From the NCBI GenBank assembly GCA_963761425.1, contig CAVXGQ010000005.1, positions 248,001 to 312,000 of the forward strand: a stretch of 64,000 bases of DNA, read 5' to 3'. The position numbers and the translations under genes were made by a program. Source of the DNA: Bog-793 sp963761425. GTDB taxonomy: Bacteria; Actinomycetota; Acidimicrobiia; Acidimicrobiales; Bog-793. The notes beneath the pieces were generated by a model, which searched no databases, was not told where the DNA came from, and saw only the letters and a list, made by a program, of their open reading frames with translations. Shown here piece after piece: positions 7,948 to 17,661 of the stretch; positions within the stretch are counted from its first letter, which is position 1, and each line of letters starts with the position of its first letter.

Positions 7948-8676
7948 GTGGGCTTTTTTGAGATTCCAGACGACTCATGGCCCGATGAGGAGGAGCCAGA
8001 GCCTCGCCGGCACCGTTGGCGCGGCGACGATTTAGACACTGTCGGGGTCTCGGTTCCGATTACTGCGCTGCTCGCCCGTACTGAGGAAGTCGCGGTGTCC
8101 GTAAGCGGGCTCTTCGCGTTTCCGGCCGGATTCCGGTTGAGTCTGATCACGCTGCTTCGAATGGACCCGCCGAAAGAAGAGTTGCGCGGCACGATCGGTC
8201 TGGGGCCATGGCGGCGGGGTCGCATCCAGTGGGGCAAGGCCTTGCACTTCGGAATCGGTTTTTCGGACGGATCCAAGGTCACGGATCGCCAGGTCCCCGG
8301 CCCTCATCACCGAGAGCACCCATCGTCTCGTTCGCTCGAGGGGAGAGGGGGCGGAGGCGGAGGTCGGAAGTGGACCCAGGGACTCTGGTGTGAACCACTC
8401 CCTCCTCCAGGTCCGATGCGGTTCGTGTGCGAGTGGAAGGGAGCTGGCATCGAAGAAACAGAAACGGTCGTCGACGCCGACTTGATCCTCGAGGCTGCGT
8501 CGAGAGCCACCGCCCTGTGGCCCGACGACATCGATCTGCCACCCGACGACGAATCCGGGGGCGAAGGGCGGCACTTCTACGCGCGCCCAGGCATTGCGTT
8601 CACGCCGTTGCAGGCTCGAACGACCCATGTCAAAGGCGGGGGAAAGAGGGGGCCCAAGCCCTCGAGGGGAGGATGA
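7948..8676 (+). CDS. Conserved actinobacterial protein of unknown function
   Basis: 242 residues starting at GTG 7948 after TCTGGAGGATGC. The layout is an acidic N-terminus (FEIPDDSWPDEEEPEPRR), a mid region (FGIGFSDGSKVTD), a glycine run (about residues 130-136) followed by KWTQGLWCEPLPPPGPMRFV, and CEWKGAGIEET with ILEAASRATALWPDD near the end. It resembles a family of hypothetical proteins I recognise from streptomycetes and relatives with the same glycine run and WPLPPPGP-type motif. No transmembrane segment or catalytic motif is visible. It sits just after the ardC remnant. Confidence 0.7.
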   Translation: MGFFEIPDDSWPDEEEPEPRRHRWRGDDLDTVGVSVPITALLARTEEVAVSVSGLFAFPAGFRLSLITLLRMDPPKEELRGTIGLGPWRRGRIQWGKALHFGIGFSDGSKVTDRQVPGPHHREHPSSRSLEGRGGGGGGRKWTQGLWCEPLPPPGPMRFVCEWKGAGIEETETVVDADLILEAASRATALWPDDIDLPPDDESGGEGRHFYARPGIAFTPLQARTTHVKGGGKRGPKPSRGG

Positions 8677-8855
8677 CGTCAAGCGTATAAAAAAGCGCCG
8701 AAAAACTGAAGCGAAATCGTGTCGCGCCGGTGAAGAGGTTCGCTAGCGCGAAGCGCCATGCCCCTGGCGGTATGGGACCCTGTTGACGACGCATCGGCGG
8801 GAGCGCTGTGGCCCCCGCAAGATGTCTGCGATCCGGTCTCCCCTTTCCACGGTGA

Positions 8856-9668
8856 TCACTCGGCGCACTGTCCGACACGGAGGACGCTCAGGTAGCGGCG
8901 TGATGCTCGGTCGCCCATCTGCGTGCGGATGCGCTCGGCGATCGCATCGAGCAAGGGATCACGGACCTTTCTGTCGAGCCTCCGGTACGGCGACGTCGAG
9001 CGAAGGAGATCCGCGAAGCCGTCTCCATCGAACCACTGGACCGTCGGGTACCACCGCACGATCGTGGGGCCAAACAAGCCGCCAGGGTCCTTCACCGATC
9101 CCCAACCCTCGTCGGTTGTGCGCACCGCGTCCTCGAGCGGCGGATGACCCCAATCGGGATTGCCGGGTGAAAATCGCTCGTGGAGATCGGCGGTCTCGGC
9201 GTACACCTCCGGCTCACCCGGCCGGCGGACAACCACGTTGCCGAGCAGCGCCATCCATCCTCCGGGATGGAGCACATCATGCGCTCGGCGCCAGCCAATG
9301 GAGGGGTCGACCCAGTGCCAGGCCGAGGCGGCCACGAGAACATCGAAGCGCCGACCGCGGTCGTCCCACTCCTCGAACGTCGAAGTCTCGACCTCGACGT
9401 TGCGGAAGGCGGCGAGCCGTTGGCGAGCGAGCGCGGCCATGCCCGGGCCGGGCTCGATGGCGGTCACCGAGTACCCGAGCGTGGCCAGCGAGCGCGTCGC
9501 TTGACCGGTACCGCAGCCCACTTCGAGCACCAACGACCGTTGGTCCATGCCGGTGATGGCGATCAAGTCCGCGAACAGCTCGTCAGGGTAAATCGGTCGG
9601 ACGCGGTCGTAGAGCTCCGGCACCTCGTTGAACACCCGACCGAGGTCACGTCGATCCGGTCCTGCCAT
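8856..9668 (-). CDS. Class I SAM-dependent methyltransferase
   Basis: The SAM-binding glycine motif LVLEVGCGTGQATRSLA is at residues 46-62, followed by AIEPGPGMAALARQRL (motif II acidic residue) and FDVLVAASAWHWVDP. This resembles the SAM-dependent methyltransferase 11/25 group found with small-molecule substrates. The C-terminal half (FGPTIVRWYPTVQWFDGDGF) probably shapes the substrate pocket. The length of 270 residues is usual. Substrate unknown. It is single and convergent with the gene before it. Confidence 0.85.
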   Translation of the reverse strand: MAGPDRRDLGRVFNEVPELYDRVRPIYPDELFADLIAITGMDQRSLVLEVGCGTGQATRSLATLGYSVTAIEPGPGMAALARQRLAAFRNVEVETSTFEEWDDRGRRFDVLVAASAWHWVDPSIGWRRAHDVLHPGGWMALLGNVVVRRPGEPEVYAETADLHERFSPGNPDWGHPPLEDAVRTTDEGWGSVKDPGGLFGPTIVRWYPTVQWFDGDGFADLLRSTSPYRRLDRKVRDPLLDAIAERIRTQMGDRASRRYLSVLRVGQCAE

Positions 9669-9980
9669 CGCACCATCCTGCCGTCAACCGTCCCCGACGT
9701 GCCGCTCGGTCCCGGCGGGGAGGGGCAGTCGCAGGGCTCATCTCGGCGCGCATTGTCGGACAGCGTATCGGACTTCCGAACCTCTGATCGGCGCTTCCGG
9801 GATCCGTTCATGGCCGCTGGCCTGGCACGCCCAGATCAGGTGTTTCGGTGCCTTGGTGTCCGGCCCGGCTCGGCAAACCACTGCTGCCAGCCCTGTGTCC
9901 GACGTCCTGTAGGTAGGTGGCTCGGCGATCAGCCTGACTGACAAATCGGGGACGCTCTCCGGGCCGTTCACCCCAGCGAG
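9669..9980. other. Gap between two minus-strand genes, no gene seen
   Basis: About 310 bases with only short unsupported frames. It must hold the promoter of the methyltransferase and perhaps the end of the hydrolase transcript, but no clear -35/-10 pair or hairpin stands out. Confidence 0.4.
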
Positions 9981-10790
9981 CTATGCCAGGGTGCGTCGCA
10001 GGACGCTGGCGAAGCTCTCGGCGTCGCTGGCGAAGCCGGTATGGCCTCCGGGGAACTCGATCAGCGGCGTGCCTAGGCGTTCGGCGAGTGAAACAGCCGT
10101 TCGCTGGGCGAACTGGCCCTTGGAGGTAGTCCCTTCCCCAACCACCACCCGAGCTCGCGCCAGCGCGGAGTAGTCCGGTTGGTAGAGAGTGATGGGCAGC
10201 AGGCCGTGACCGAAGAAGCGCTCGCTCGTTGCAACCGTCTCGGCCGACAGCGGCTGTGGCGCGGTGTCCTCACCCTGCGAGCGCAGGTTCATGCCGGTGA
10301 AGCTGGAGAACCTTTGCCACGCGGAGCCGATGCCGCTTTCGCGGTAGGTCTCGTAGATGCCGTGCATCCCGGCGCGTGCCGTCTCGGCTTCCGGTAGGAG
10401 CAGGGCGAGCGGGGGCTCGTGGGCGACAAGGGTCACCACCTGACTGGGGTAGCGGGCGACCAAGGCGAGCCCGGTGACCGCGCCACCGCTGCTGCCGAAT
10501 ACGGACGCGGGTCCGCCGCCAACCTCTTCCAGCACCCGGCGCACGTCGTCGGCCAGCAGGTCCGGTTCGGCGTCCTGGTCAGGGTCGTCAATCGTGCTGC
10601 GAGCGAAGCCTCGCGGGTCGTAGGTAACGACGGTGTGGTCCTCGGCGAGCAACGGCGCGATGGCGGCGAAACCCGAAACGCCCATTGGATGCCCAACCAG
10701 CATGATCACGGGCCCTGAGCCCTGGACCTGGTAATACAGGCTCGCTCCCGGAACCTTCAGTAGGCGACTCGTAGGCAACGACATTTCCAT
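9981..10790 (-). CDS. Alpha/beta-fold hydrolase
   Basis: About 269 residues. The nucleophile elbow is VFGSSGGAVTGLAL (GxSxG), the oxyanion region VIMLVGHPMG, the strand motif VVTYDPRGFARS, and the C-terminal histidine IEFPGGHTGF. The start is placed at the ATG at 10790 because AAGGGG lies just upstream. An upstream in-frame ATG would add 22 residues of alanine/proline-rich sequence unlike the family. The substrate cannot be read from the motifs; lipase, esterase and haloperoxidase-like members look alike. Confidence 0.85.
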   Translation of the reverse strand: MEMSLPTSRLLKVPGASLYYQVQGSGPVIMLVGHPMGVSGFAAIAPLLAEDHTVVTYDPRGFARSTIDDPDQDAEPDLLADDVRRVLEEVGGGPASVFGSSGGAVTGLALVARYPSQVVTLVAHEPPLALLLPEAETARAGMHGIYETYRESGIGSAWQRFSSFTGMNLRSQGEDTAPQPLSAETVATSERFFGHGLLPITLYQPDYSALARARVVVGEGTTSKGQFAQRTAVSLAERLGTPLIEFPGGHTGFASDAESFASVLRRTLA

Positions 10791-11178
10791 GGCACCCCTT
10801 GGTCGCGGTTCGGGCATGGGCGGCAACGTCGCTGAGGCTAACGCCAAGATCGCCAAGAGTTCGGTGCCCGTCGATCAACGACGCTGAGCATCAGCTGTTC
10901 TTTCAGTCAGCAGGTATGACCACAGCCCTCGTCGCGTTTCGTCCACAGAGGATGTTCTGGGTCCCGCGGTCAGCGATCGTCGAATGGTCGACAAGAGCGC
11001 GGATTCGGCGGTCCGCATTGCATTAAGTAAGCCATAACGCGCGCCAGCCCGAGCAACCGATGCGTGGCAGAAGTGCTGACGGATGGCGCGCAACCGGCGG
11101 TTGGGGGCATGAAGCGCGATGATCCGATGATCCTGCCCTCGCCCCACCCAATCGAACAAGACCGATGAGGCGTTACAG
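10791..11178. other. Divergent intergenic region, no gene seen
   Basis: Lies between the hydrolase (minus) and the BNR-repeat protein (plus). A 146-codon minus-strand frame across 10875-11315 overlaps the secretion signal of the BNR gene and has arginine-rich random composition, so it is not called. Confidence 0.4.
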
Positions 11179-12405
11179 ATGACCGCGACTTCGCGACGAT
11201 TGTTCCGCCCGGCGTTAGCCATCACCTTTACGTCCTCAGCACTGGTTCTCTCCGTCTTCGTCGCGCCCGCCCCGGCTTCGATCCGTCCGTTCCCAGGGGC
11301 TGCCGCGCCTGTCAATAGCGAAAGACGAGGTGGTGTACCGAGCCTGGTCTCAGGGCTGCCTGCCTTCTTGGCTCAATCGATGACCTTCATTTCCAACGAT
11401 GACGGCTGGCTTCTCGGAGCGGCCCGCTGCCCAACTGGCTGGTGTACCGCGGTGCGCAAAACGACGGACCGCGGCCGACATTGGTCCGCGGTTCCTTCCC
11501 CGCCCGCTCCGATTAGCGAGAACAGCTCTCCGGATATCACCGAGCTGCGCTTCGCAAACGCCTCTGACGGCTTTGCTTTCGATCCGGGGCTATGGGTCAC
11601 CCATGACGCGGCTGCTCACTGGCATCGCGTGAACCTGCACGGTGCAGTTCTCGCCCTTGCGACCTCAGCAGGTATGGCCTACGCGGTCGTGGCACCGTGC
11701 TGGCCGTTCACTTCCGCCAAGTGCTCGAGCCCGACACGCCTCTACCGATCGCCAGTCGGAGCCGATGCCTGGAACGAAGTGCCCGGGGTCGTGCTCCCCG
11801 ATGATCAAGAGGATGTCGTCCTCGACGTACGGGGCTCAGCCGTCGATCTGCTCGTCGGCGGGACGAAGTACTTCGTTGGGGCCACCAACGGGCGTCACTT
11901 CGCGAAGCTGACCGATCCCTGCCCGTCATCTCGGACTGGACCCGGGTACGTGCTTGACAGTCTCGCCCTGCCCGCGGCGAAGACCCTCGCCGTGCTCTGC
12001 GGGGATGGTGTTGCCGCTGGCAGCGAAGGTAAGAAGGTCTATGTGTCGACCGATGACGGTAGGACCTTCCGCCAGGTGGCCACCCCACCGTTTGAAGGTG
12101 ATGTCGGAGAGCTGGCGGCGGGAAGCCCGACCACGCTCGTCATGACGGCCAGGTCAGGGGCAAGTTGGGTATTTCGTACCTCAGGGGCCGATACGAAGTG
12201 GACCACGTCCTTGACGTTCGGCGACGGCGGCCTCGGTCTTGGGGATCTCTCCTTCACGGACTCCACTCACGGAGCGGTGATCCACGCTCTAGCCGACTTC
12301 GTTCTCTCTTTCAGGTACCTAGGCGGCCATGTGCCGGATCTCGGCACGCTCTTTCTCACCGATAACGGCGGCATTTCGTGGCAGCCAGTCGTCGTGGATG
12401 GCTAG
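11179..12405 (+). CDS. Secreted BNR/Asp-box beta-propeller-like protein
   Basis: 408 residues. An N-terminal signal segment (RLFRPALAITFTSSALVLSV) is followed by Asp-box repeats: TTDRGRHWSA, STDDGRTFRQV and TDNGGISWQP, plus weaker ones, as in sialidase-like and photosystem-assembly-like propellers. The ATG follows GATGAGGCG. The protein is likely exported or surface-associated; no lipobox or anchor is seen. No sialidase catalytic residues can be identified, so an enzymatic role is not claimed. Cysteines (ARCPTGWC, APCWPFTSAKC) may form disulfides outside the cell. Confidence 0.75.
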   Translation: MTATSRRLFRPALAITFTSSALVLSVFVAPAPASIRPFPGAAAPVNSERRGGVPSLVSGLPAFLAQSMTFISNDDGWLLGAARCPTGWCTAVRKTTDRGRHWSAVPSPPAPISENSSPDITELRFANASDGFAFDPGLWVTHDAAAHWHRVNLHGAVLALATSAGMAYAVVAPCWPFTSAKCSSPTRLYRSPVGADAWNEVPGVVLPDDQEDVVLDVRGSAVDLLVGGTKYFVGATNGRHFAKLTDPCPSSRTGPGYVLDSLALPAAKTLAVLCGDGVAAGSEGKKVYVSTDDGRTFRQVATPPFEGDVGELAAGSPTTLVMTARSGASWVFRTSGADTKWTTSLTFGDGGLGLGDLSFTDSTHGAVIHALADFVLSFRYLGGHVPDLGTLFLTDNGGISWQPVVVDG

Positions 12406-12612
12406 TCAAGCGACGAGCACGTGCTGGGGCGATTCGACGTCGAAGTGTGTCGCACACTCGGCGATCCGTGACGCCTTCACCAAAGTCTTCGGCGCGTGTT
12501 ATTGGACAGCGTCTTGGGGTGGTCTAACCGCCGCTCGTGGCGCTTCGAGCCGACTCGCTCGCGAGCCTTACTAGGCGCAGACGAGCAGTTCTGACTGCAG
12601 CTCCGCGAGGTC

Positions 12613-13179
12613 CTAGGGCACGCGACCCAGAAAACCAGCGAGGCGGTCCGTTGGTGGAGCATCTTCCAGGACGGCGACTGGGTCCGCGAAGGGGGCGGGC
12701 TCATTGGCGCGGACAGTGTCGCAGAGATCTACATACTCGGACGCCAGCAGGTGCTCAGCGACCGTGGGGGCTAGGTCAGTGCTCTGCTCGGTCGATTTGG
12801 CGAGGTCCCAGCCGTGCACGAAGATCTCGCCCGTGGCAACGAGAATACAGAGCGAGCCTGTGGTCGGTCCCGACGGCAGTGACATCGGTTTGTTCATCGC
12901 CCCCGGCGCCGCAAATGCCTTCAGAAGCCGTCGGAATTCGAAAGCGAATGCTTCCTTGAAGTCGCCCGCCGCGTAGTCAGGCCATTCACGGTCCTCGGGG
13001 CGGCAAATCCCCATCTCTGCGGTGTCGGCGAAGAACGATGCACAACCGATGATGTGGCGCACCAACTCGTGGACGTCCCATCCTGGCAACGGCGTCGCGT
13101 CGTGCATCTGCTCGGGCTTGACAGCCCGAAGGACCGCGCTGGTCGAGGCGCAAGCCTGTTCGAGTATCTCGTAGCTCAT
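12613..13179 (-). CDS. TIGR03086-type DinB/mycothiol-dependent maleylpyruvate isomerase fold protein
   Basis: 188 residues with the hallmarks of the actinobacterial TIGR03086 metal-binding family: PLPGWDVHELVRHIIG near residue 30 and GEIFVHGWDLAKSTEQ near residue 118. Their histidines form the metal site of the DinB-like four-helix bundle. Members act as thiol-dependent transferases or detoxification proteins, often with mycothiol. The specific reaction is unknown. Translation starts with MSYEIL at the ATG at 13179. Single gene. Confidence 0.85.
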   Translation of the reverse strand: MSYEILEQACASTSAVLRAVKPEQMHDATPLPGWDVHELVRHIIGCASFFADTAEMGICRPEDREWPDYAAGDFKEAFAFEFRRLLKAFAAPGAMNKPMSLPSGPTTGSLCILVATGEIFVHGWDLAKSTEQSTDLAPTVAEHLLASEYVDLCDTVRANEPAPFADPVAVLEDAPPTDRLAGFLGRVP

Positions 13180-13390
13180 GGAAGGGAAGGTACCCCCAGT
13201 GACCCACGCAAACGCTTACTCTCCCGTCACCTTCAGTGTGGACGGACTTAGCGAGAGAGCGCAAGTAATGGGCGCTCTGCGAACATCGATGTCCGACTCC
13301 GCACCGCTTCGAGGCGATCAGAACAGTCGGGCGCCTCGCTGGCGAGAGGTTCGGGGCGGCGATGGCTGAGCCAAGGCGATCTCTGGCCCC

Positions 13391-13606
13391 TCAGGGCGAG
13401 CTGCTCGCCTCGAGCCAGCGCTGGGGCGGCGGATAGACGAACCTGGCGATGGTGCCCGACACCCAAGCTATGACCCAGCCGCCGAAAACCAGGAAATGGT
13501 TCCCCTTGGTGTCGTTCTTTCTCTTGGCCGTAGCGACAGCCAGAACGACCGCCCACACCGCAAAGCAGCTCATGCTGTAGGTCCAGTAGCTGCGGTTCCT
13601 CGCCAT
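13391..13606 (-). CDS. Small two-TM membrane protein
   Basis: 71 residues starting at the ATG at 13606, chosen for the GGAGGTG site eight bases upstream. Two hydrophobic segments (YSMSCFAVWAVVLAVATA and FLVFGGWVIAWVSGTIARFV) are joined by a charged loop KRKNDTKGN. A longer in-frame reading exists upstream but lacks a ribosome site and is not hydrophobic. Family not recognised. Confidence 0.55.
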   Translation of the reverse strand: MARNRSYWTYSMSCFAVWAVVLAVATAKRKNDTKGNHFLVFGGWVIAWVSGTIARFVYPPPQRWLEASSSP

Positions 13607-13890
13607 CTGACACCTCCAAGCCTTGGTCGAGACGGGCTCCCAGTATGCGCCCCCGGTGAGAATCCACGCCGAACCAGCCCAGGGTCGCGCCAGCACGACA
13701 GGCGCCAAGCAGGTTTCGCCGCAGGAGGTGAGCGCCCCGTTCGGCGTTCGGATTGCCACCTTGGCGGAACAGCGGACCGCCGTGACTACGCGGCGGTGGA
13801 GAGTTGTTGCAAGATGGCCGTCTACTGACCAGGGCTTATGGCCGTCCGGTCGCTAAAGTCCGGTGCGACCTGTCGTGAAGGGTCGGGCGG

Positions 13891-14670
13891 ATGAGTCAAT
13901 CCTGGAATTTAGGGCGCGTCCTGTCCCGCGGCGCGCAAGCGGTCGGAGCTGCGCTTCTGATATGGCTCTTCTACCTTCCCGTTCCGTACGCGGCTGCTTC
14001 GCCTGGCACGACCTATGGTGCGTCGCTCTCCGACTCTCAGGTGAGCCCGGCGACAGGTTCGAGCACGACCGGAACAGCGACCGCCGATCCAGCAAGTGCA
14101 ACAACGACTCGCACCATCGTCTACAAGTTCGCCCCGTGGGAGAGGAACGGCGCTCTCAACCCGGCCGTGACGATCTCGGCTCGTCGCACGGGTCATTGTT
14201 GGACCGGATCGATCGCGGTCGACAACTCGCATGTGTGGCGTTGTGTGAGCGGCAACGCTATCTATGACCCCTGCTTTGCCCCGATAGACGAGGTCCATGC
14301 GACGGAGGTCGTATGCGACCCACTTCCCTGGTCGGGTGCCACTCTGCTGCGGCTGACCGCCGCCTTGCCGCTGAAGAGCGCTGATCGATACCCCGTGTCC
14401 GGTCCGTCGGAAAGGGTGTGGGCATTCGAGCTGAGTAATGGAGCTCGGTGCTCCAATGCAACGGGGGCGGCCCAAGTAATCAAAGGCGTTTCCTTGATCT
14501 ACCTCTGCACCGGCGCGAGCAGCACAGCTTTCCGAGACGGCAGCGCGGGCTCTTTGTCTACGGGCCGACAGCCTTGGGTGGTCGAATATGTCCGCTCGAT
14601 AAAGTTCAGCGGGACGACCGCGGTAGGGAAGCTGCAGTCGACTGCGGTCGCTGTCGCGTGGAGTAGGTAG
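13891..14670 (+). CDS. Secreted hypothetical protein
   Basis: 259 residues. A signal segment (GAALLIWLFYLPVPYAAA) at residues 18-36 is followed by a Ser/Thr-rich linker and a domain with paired cysteines (GHCWTG, WRCVSG, YDPCFAP, VVCDPL, ARCSN, YLCTG). This suggests an oxidatively folded extracellular domain. I do not recognise the family; similar Cys-rich mycobacterial-type secreted proteins exist. No anchor is seen. Confidence 0.65.
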   Translation: MSQSWNLGRVLSRGAQAVGAALLIWLFYLPVPYAAASPGTTYGASLSDSQVSPATGSSTTGTATADPASATTTRTIVYKFAPWERNGALNPAVTISARRTGHCWTGSIAVDNSHVWRCVSGNAIYDPCFAPIDEVHATEVVCDPLPWSGATLLRLTAALPLKSADRYPVSGPSERVWAFELSNGARCSNATGAAQVIKGVSLIYLCTGASSTAFRDGSAGSLSTGRQPWVVEYVRSIKFSGTTAVGKLQSTAVAVAWSR

Positions 14671-14733
14671 TTCCATCACTTGGAATCCGTCGTGCTATCT
14701 GAACGCGGAGGGTGATGTAACAGCACCTCCCGG

Positions 14734-14991
14734 ATGGGCCTGGTAAGGCTTACGATTGGTGGTGTGCTAAGGCGTTACTTCACCTGGCGAGTCAATCTTT
14801 ACAGGCTTTTTATTGGTGCGATCATCTTGGGAATCGCCCTGCCAGTGGAGGCCAGTGGCTACGAGCCGCTTTGGCCAGTGGTGTTGGCAGCTTTCGTCTT
14901 TGGGTTCACCGTCGCTATCTTGCTACCTCGCTTCACGCGTGTCGGTGCCTGGCTACGCCTCCGATCGCCCAGCGAAGGCCAGCCCCCCTAG
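14734..14991 (+). CDS. Small membrane protein
   Basis: Up to 85 residues with two hydrophobic stretches (LFIGAIILGIALPVEA and WPVVLAAFVFGFTVAILL). An internal GTG at 14764 is an alternative start. The ribosome site is weak for either, so the start is uncertain. No family recognised. Confidence 0.4.
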   Translation: MGLVRLTIGGVLRRYFTWRVNLYRLFIGAIILGIALPVEASGYEPLWPVVLAAFVFGFTVAILLPRFTRVGAWLRLRSPSEGQPP

Positions 14992-15537
14992 GCGAGCGGT
15001 AATGCCGCCGATAGTGCGGGGTCTAGGAGCGCCGTGATGACTGCACCCCTGCTGCATCACTCCGGGGCGTGATTGTCAGACTGCGCCGTGCCGTCAAGCC
15101 GGCGGTAGGTGACGATCGCGCCGGTGGTCTCGCCGCGCCTTCGGGGACACGCCACGTATTCCACCTCCTCGTTCGGTATTTCGTTGGGCGACGGCGGCGC
15201 GGGGGAGTTGTAGATGGGTTGTTCGGGCGCGCTCGCGGTCGTCTGCACCCTCGATCCGACGGGTCGGGGGAGTGATCTGACGCCTGGTGGTAGGCGGCGC
15301 GCTCACCTGGTCCCCCCGGGTCTTCGGGGGATCCTCAACCGCCACCGCCAATAGGCGCTCCGCTACTCAGTACGCGGACTCGTGGACGAGGCGCAGATCG
15401 ACGAGCACGGGCGGGCCATGCCGCCGCCGAAGCCTCTAGGTCGAACCACTGATCGTTGACACGGCCGCGCCGTTAACCTCGACCAGGGTGAGCGGTTTTG
15501 GGCCTGGGTACCGTGTCCCTGAGAAAGGTTGTTGTTC
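14992..15537. other. Long stretch without a clear gene
   Basis: Two overlapping minus-strand frames at 15057-15351 are proline-rich (for example YNSPAPPSPNEIPNEEVEYV, then ACPRRR). They could be the decayed end of a gene split between frames, but neither has a start site. The region just before 15538 should contain the promoter of the next gene. Confidence 0.35.
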
Positions 15538-16089
15538 GTGCATGTCGTCGACGATGTAATCCTGGGCGTTTGGATCGCCTTCTGGATCTACTGGCTCTCG
15601 GCCTCCGTCGGTGTGAAGGCGGCACGAACACGATCTCGTGGGTTTGCCGGCATGAGGGTCGCCCTCGTTCTCGTCGTTCTCCTCCTGCTTCGCGCTGGAG
15701 TCTTCAAAGGGCACTCGGCTGTAACGGACAACCCCTGGTTGCAAGGCATCGGCCTCGCAGTGTTCCTCATGGGATTGGTGCTGGCTGTTTGGGCCCGTGT
15801 GTATCTCGGCAGCAACTGGGGGACGCCGATGTCCGAAAAGATCGATCCGGAACTCGTCACGACTGGCCCCTACCGTCGTGTTCGACACCCCATCTACTCG
15901 GGCATCATCCTGGCAACGGCCGGAACGACGATAGCTGTCAGCCTGTACTGGTTGATCGGCCTGGTGATCATTGGCGCGTACTTCATCTACAGTGCCACCG
16001 TCGAGGAGCGCAACATGGCTGATCTCTTCCCCGACACGTATCCTGAGTACAAGCGCTTGACCAAGATGCTGATGCCCTTCGTCTTCTGA
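15538..16089 (+). CDS. Isoprenylcysteine carboxylmethyltransferase (ICMT)-family membrane protein
   Basis: 183 residues with four hydrophobic segments. The ICMT/PEMT-type C-terminal motif is LVTTGPYRRVRHPIYSGIIL followed by VEERNMADLFPDTYPEYKR, which binds SAM in this fold. Start GTG 15538 is chosen because AAAGG lies nine bases upstream; the TTG at 15529 is too close to it. In bacteria these enzymes methylate lipids or small molecules rather than prenylated proteins; the substrate is unknown. Confidence 0.82.
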   Translation: MHVVDDVILGVWIAFWIYWLSASVGVKAARTRSRGFAGMRVALVLVVLLLLRAGVFKGHSAVTDNPWLQGIGLAVFLMGLVLAVWARVYLGSNWGTPMSEKIDPELVTTGPYRRVRHPIYSGIILATAGTTIAVSLYWLIGLVIIGAYFIYSATVEERNMADLFPDTYPEYKRLTKMLMPFVF

Positions 16090-16546
16090 GCTGGTCCAGC
16101 ACGCAGGGTCGAGGGGCGTACAGAACCTTCCACCAAGGTGTCCTCATCTCCAGCCAACTTGAGGAGCGCTTATTCGGCCGATCTGTGTCCATCGACAGCA
16201 CGCAGAACGCGCGCCGGGCCGGAGGTTCGAGGATTGCCCTGTGTACGAAAGGTGATGTCATCAGCCCAGCGGTCGGGGAAGCGTTGGTCGCGTGAGGGAC
16301 TGATTGTTATGGGACGCGCATCGCAATCAGATCCGTCTCGTTCGGCGTCAAGCCGGTGGGCACTTCGGCTGCTCACGTCCGGGCAGCAACATTCTGCCTC
16401 CTCGTGAGCTATCAGGACTCTTCTTGTGCCAAGCACCGCCCGATCACTCCGCGCGCCGGCGGTGGCCGTAGTGATGATCGGCCTGTTCTGCTGCCGGCCC
16501 ACTCCCGATGCTTGCATTCCTTGGTCGCGAAGAGCACGCTTGACCG
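16090..16546. other. No gene seen between two membrane-protein genes
   Basis: About 450 bases with short frames on both strands that lack ribosome sites. No tRNA or hairpin terminator recognised. Confidence 0.4.
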
Positions 16547-17209
16547 GTGACGATCTCAGGTTTCTTGCCGGCCGCAGTCTCCGTTATCGGCCTGATCGCT
16601 GGCCTGGCTCTGGCGGTGCTGTTCGCGGTGGTCATCGCTGTTCTGGTCATCGTCGTCGTCGCCAACCGCGCCGAGCCCGACGAGACGCACCGCCGCCCGA
16701 TCGCCGTCTACCTGTTCGGCGCTTCCTTCCTCTCGGTCTGGCTGACCTTGATCGGGACGGTCGTCATCGTCGCCTCGCTTGTCTCGCTGATGGGCACGAG
16801 CCAATCCGGCGACGCGGCGGCCCGCGGGGCGAGCATCGGGGCGATCATGGCAATCATCGCCGGTGCGATCCTCGCCACTCACCTCAGCCGAGGGCTCGCC
16901 ATCGCCAATCCGAACGCCGCGGGCCCAGCGAGCCGCGTCGCGCAGAGTTACGTGGCCGCCGTCGCCTTCGTTTCGGTCTTCGTTGTGCTTTTCACACTGG
17001 CGATAGCGATTTACTCGATCTTGCAGCTGATCGGCCCGGGAACCTACGCCGCGGCGAGCCGCGTAGATGCCGGGCGTACGCTCATCGACAGCGGCTACAC
17101 GGCCTTGGCGGCCTTCATCATCTTGCTGACCCACCTCCGCCTCATACCTCGCGAGCTCTGGCCACGCCTCGTCCGACGAGGGGGTGCTGCGCCGGGTAAC
17201 GGCGAATAG
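16547..17209 (+). CDS. Multi-pass membrane protein of unknown function
   Basis: 220 residues from GTG 16547 with about five hydrophobic helices: residues 6-40, 53-80, 90-110, 128-158 and 183-203. Charged loops include NRAEPDETHRRP and SRVDAGRTLID. No transport or enzymatic motif recognised. The short tail RRGGAAPGNGE is probably cytoplasmic. Confidence 0.65.
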   Translation: MTISGFLPAAVSVIGLIAGLALAVLFAVVIAVLVIVVVANRAEPDETHRRPIAVYLFGASFLSVWLTLIGTVVIVASLVSLMGTSQSGDAAARGASIGAIMAIIAGAILATHLSRGLAIANPNAAGPASRVAQSYVAAVAFVSVFVVLFTLAIAIYSILQLIGPGTYAAASRVDAGRTLIDSGYTALAAFIILLTHLRLIPRELWPRLVRRGGAAPGNGE

Positions 17210-17661
17210 CGGGCGCGCCCCCGCAACTTGGCGGGCCGACGATCGACCAGTTCGACCTGACGAATACCCGGTTTGCCAGCTCGGCGCAGGGGGAAGTTCT
17301 GCGTTGAGTCGCCTTCCCCGCAGCCGACGACGACAACGGTCAACGGTCCATCAAGCGTTACCGCCGGGCAGTCGACCTCCCTTATGGCCAACCTGAACCC
17401 GACCGATGGAGGCGGCAGGCTGCCAGATCGCCCGTGACCTCCAGGAGGCGGCGAATTGTTGAGCCAGGGCGACATCGCTCATAGTGACCGACCGATACCA
17501 ATCGGGCCGCGCGAAATAGTTGACGTGGCTTCTTGCAGAGTGTCCCAGAACACTCAGCAAGAAAGGCGGTCAGGCCCGCTCCTTCAGACATGCCGTTATG
17601 CGACGACCGCGAACGGAGCGCGCAATCGCGCCTATGGTCCAGACTGAACGATCCGGGCGAG
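17210..17661. other. No gene seen downstream of the excisionase-like gene
   Basis: Convergent gap of about 450 bases. Small frames on both strands have no ribosome site or domain. It probably represents decayed element DNA beyond the xis-like gene. Confidence 0.35.

Noticed and set aside
10875..11315. 146-codon minus-strand frame
   Set aside because: Overlaps the signal peptide of the BNR-repeat gene and has random arginine-rich composition.
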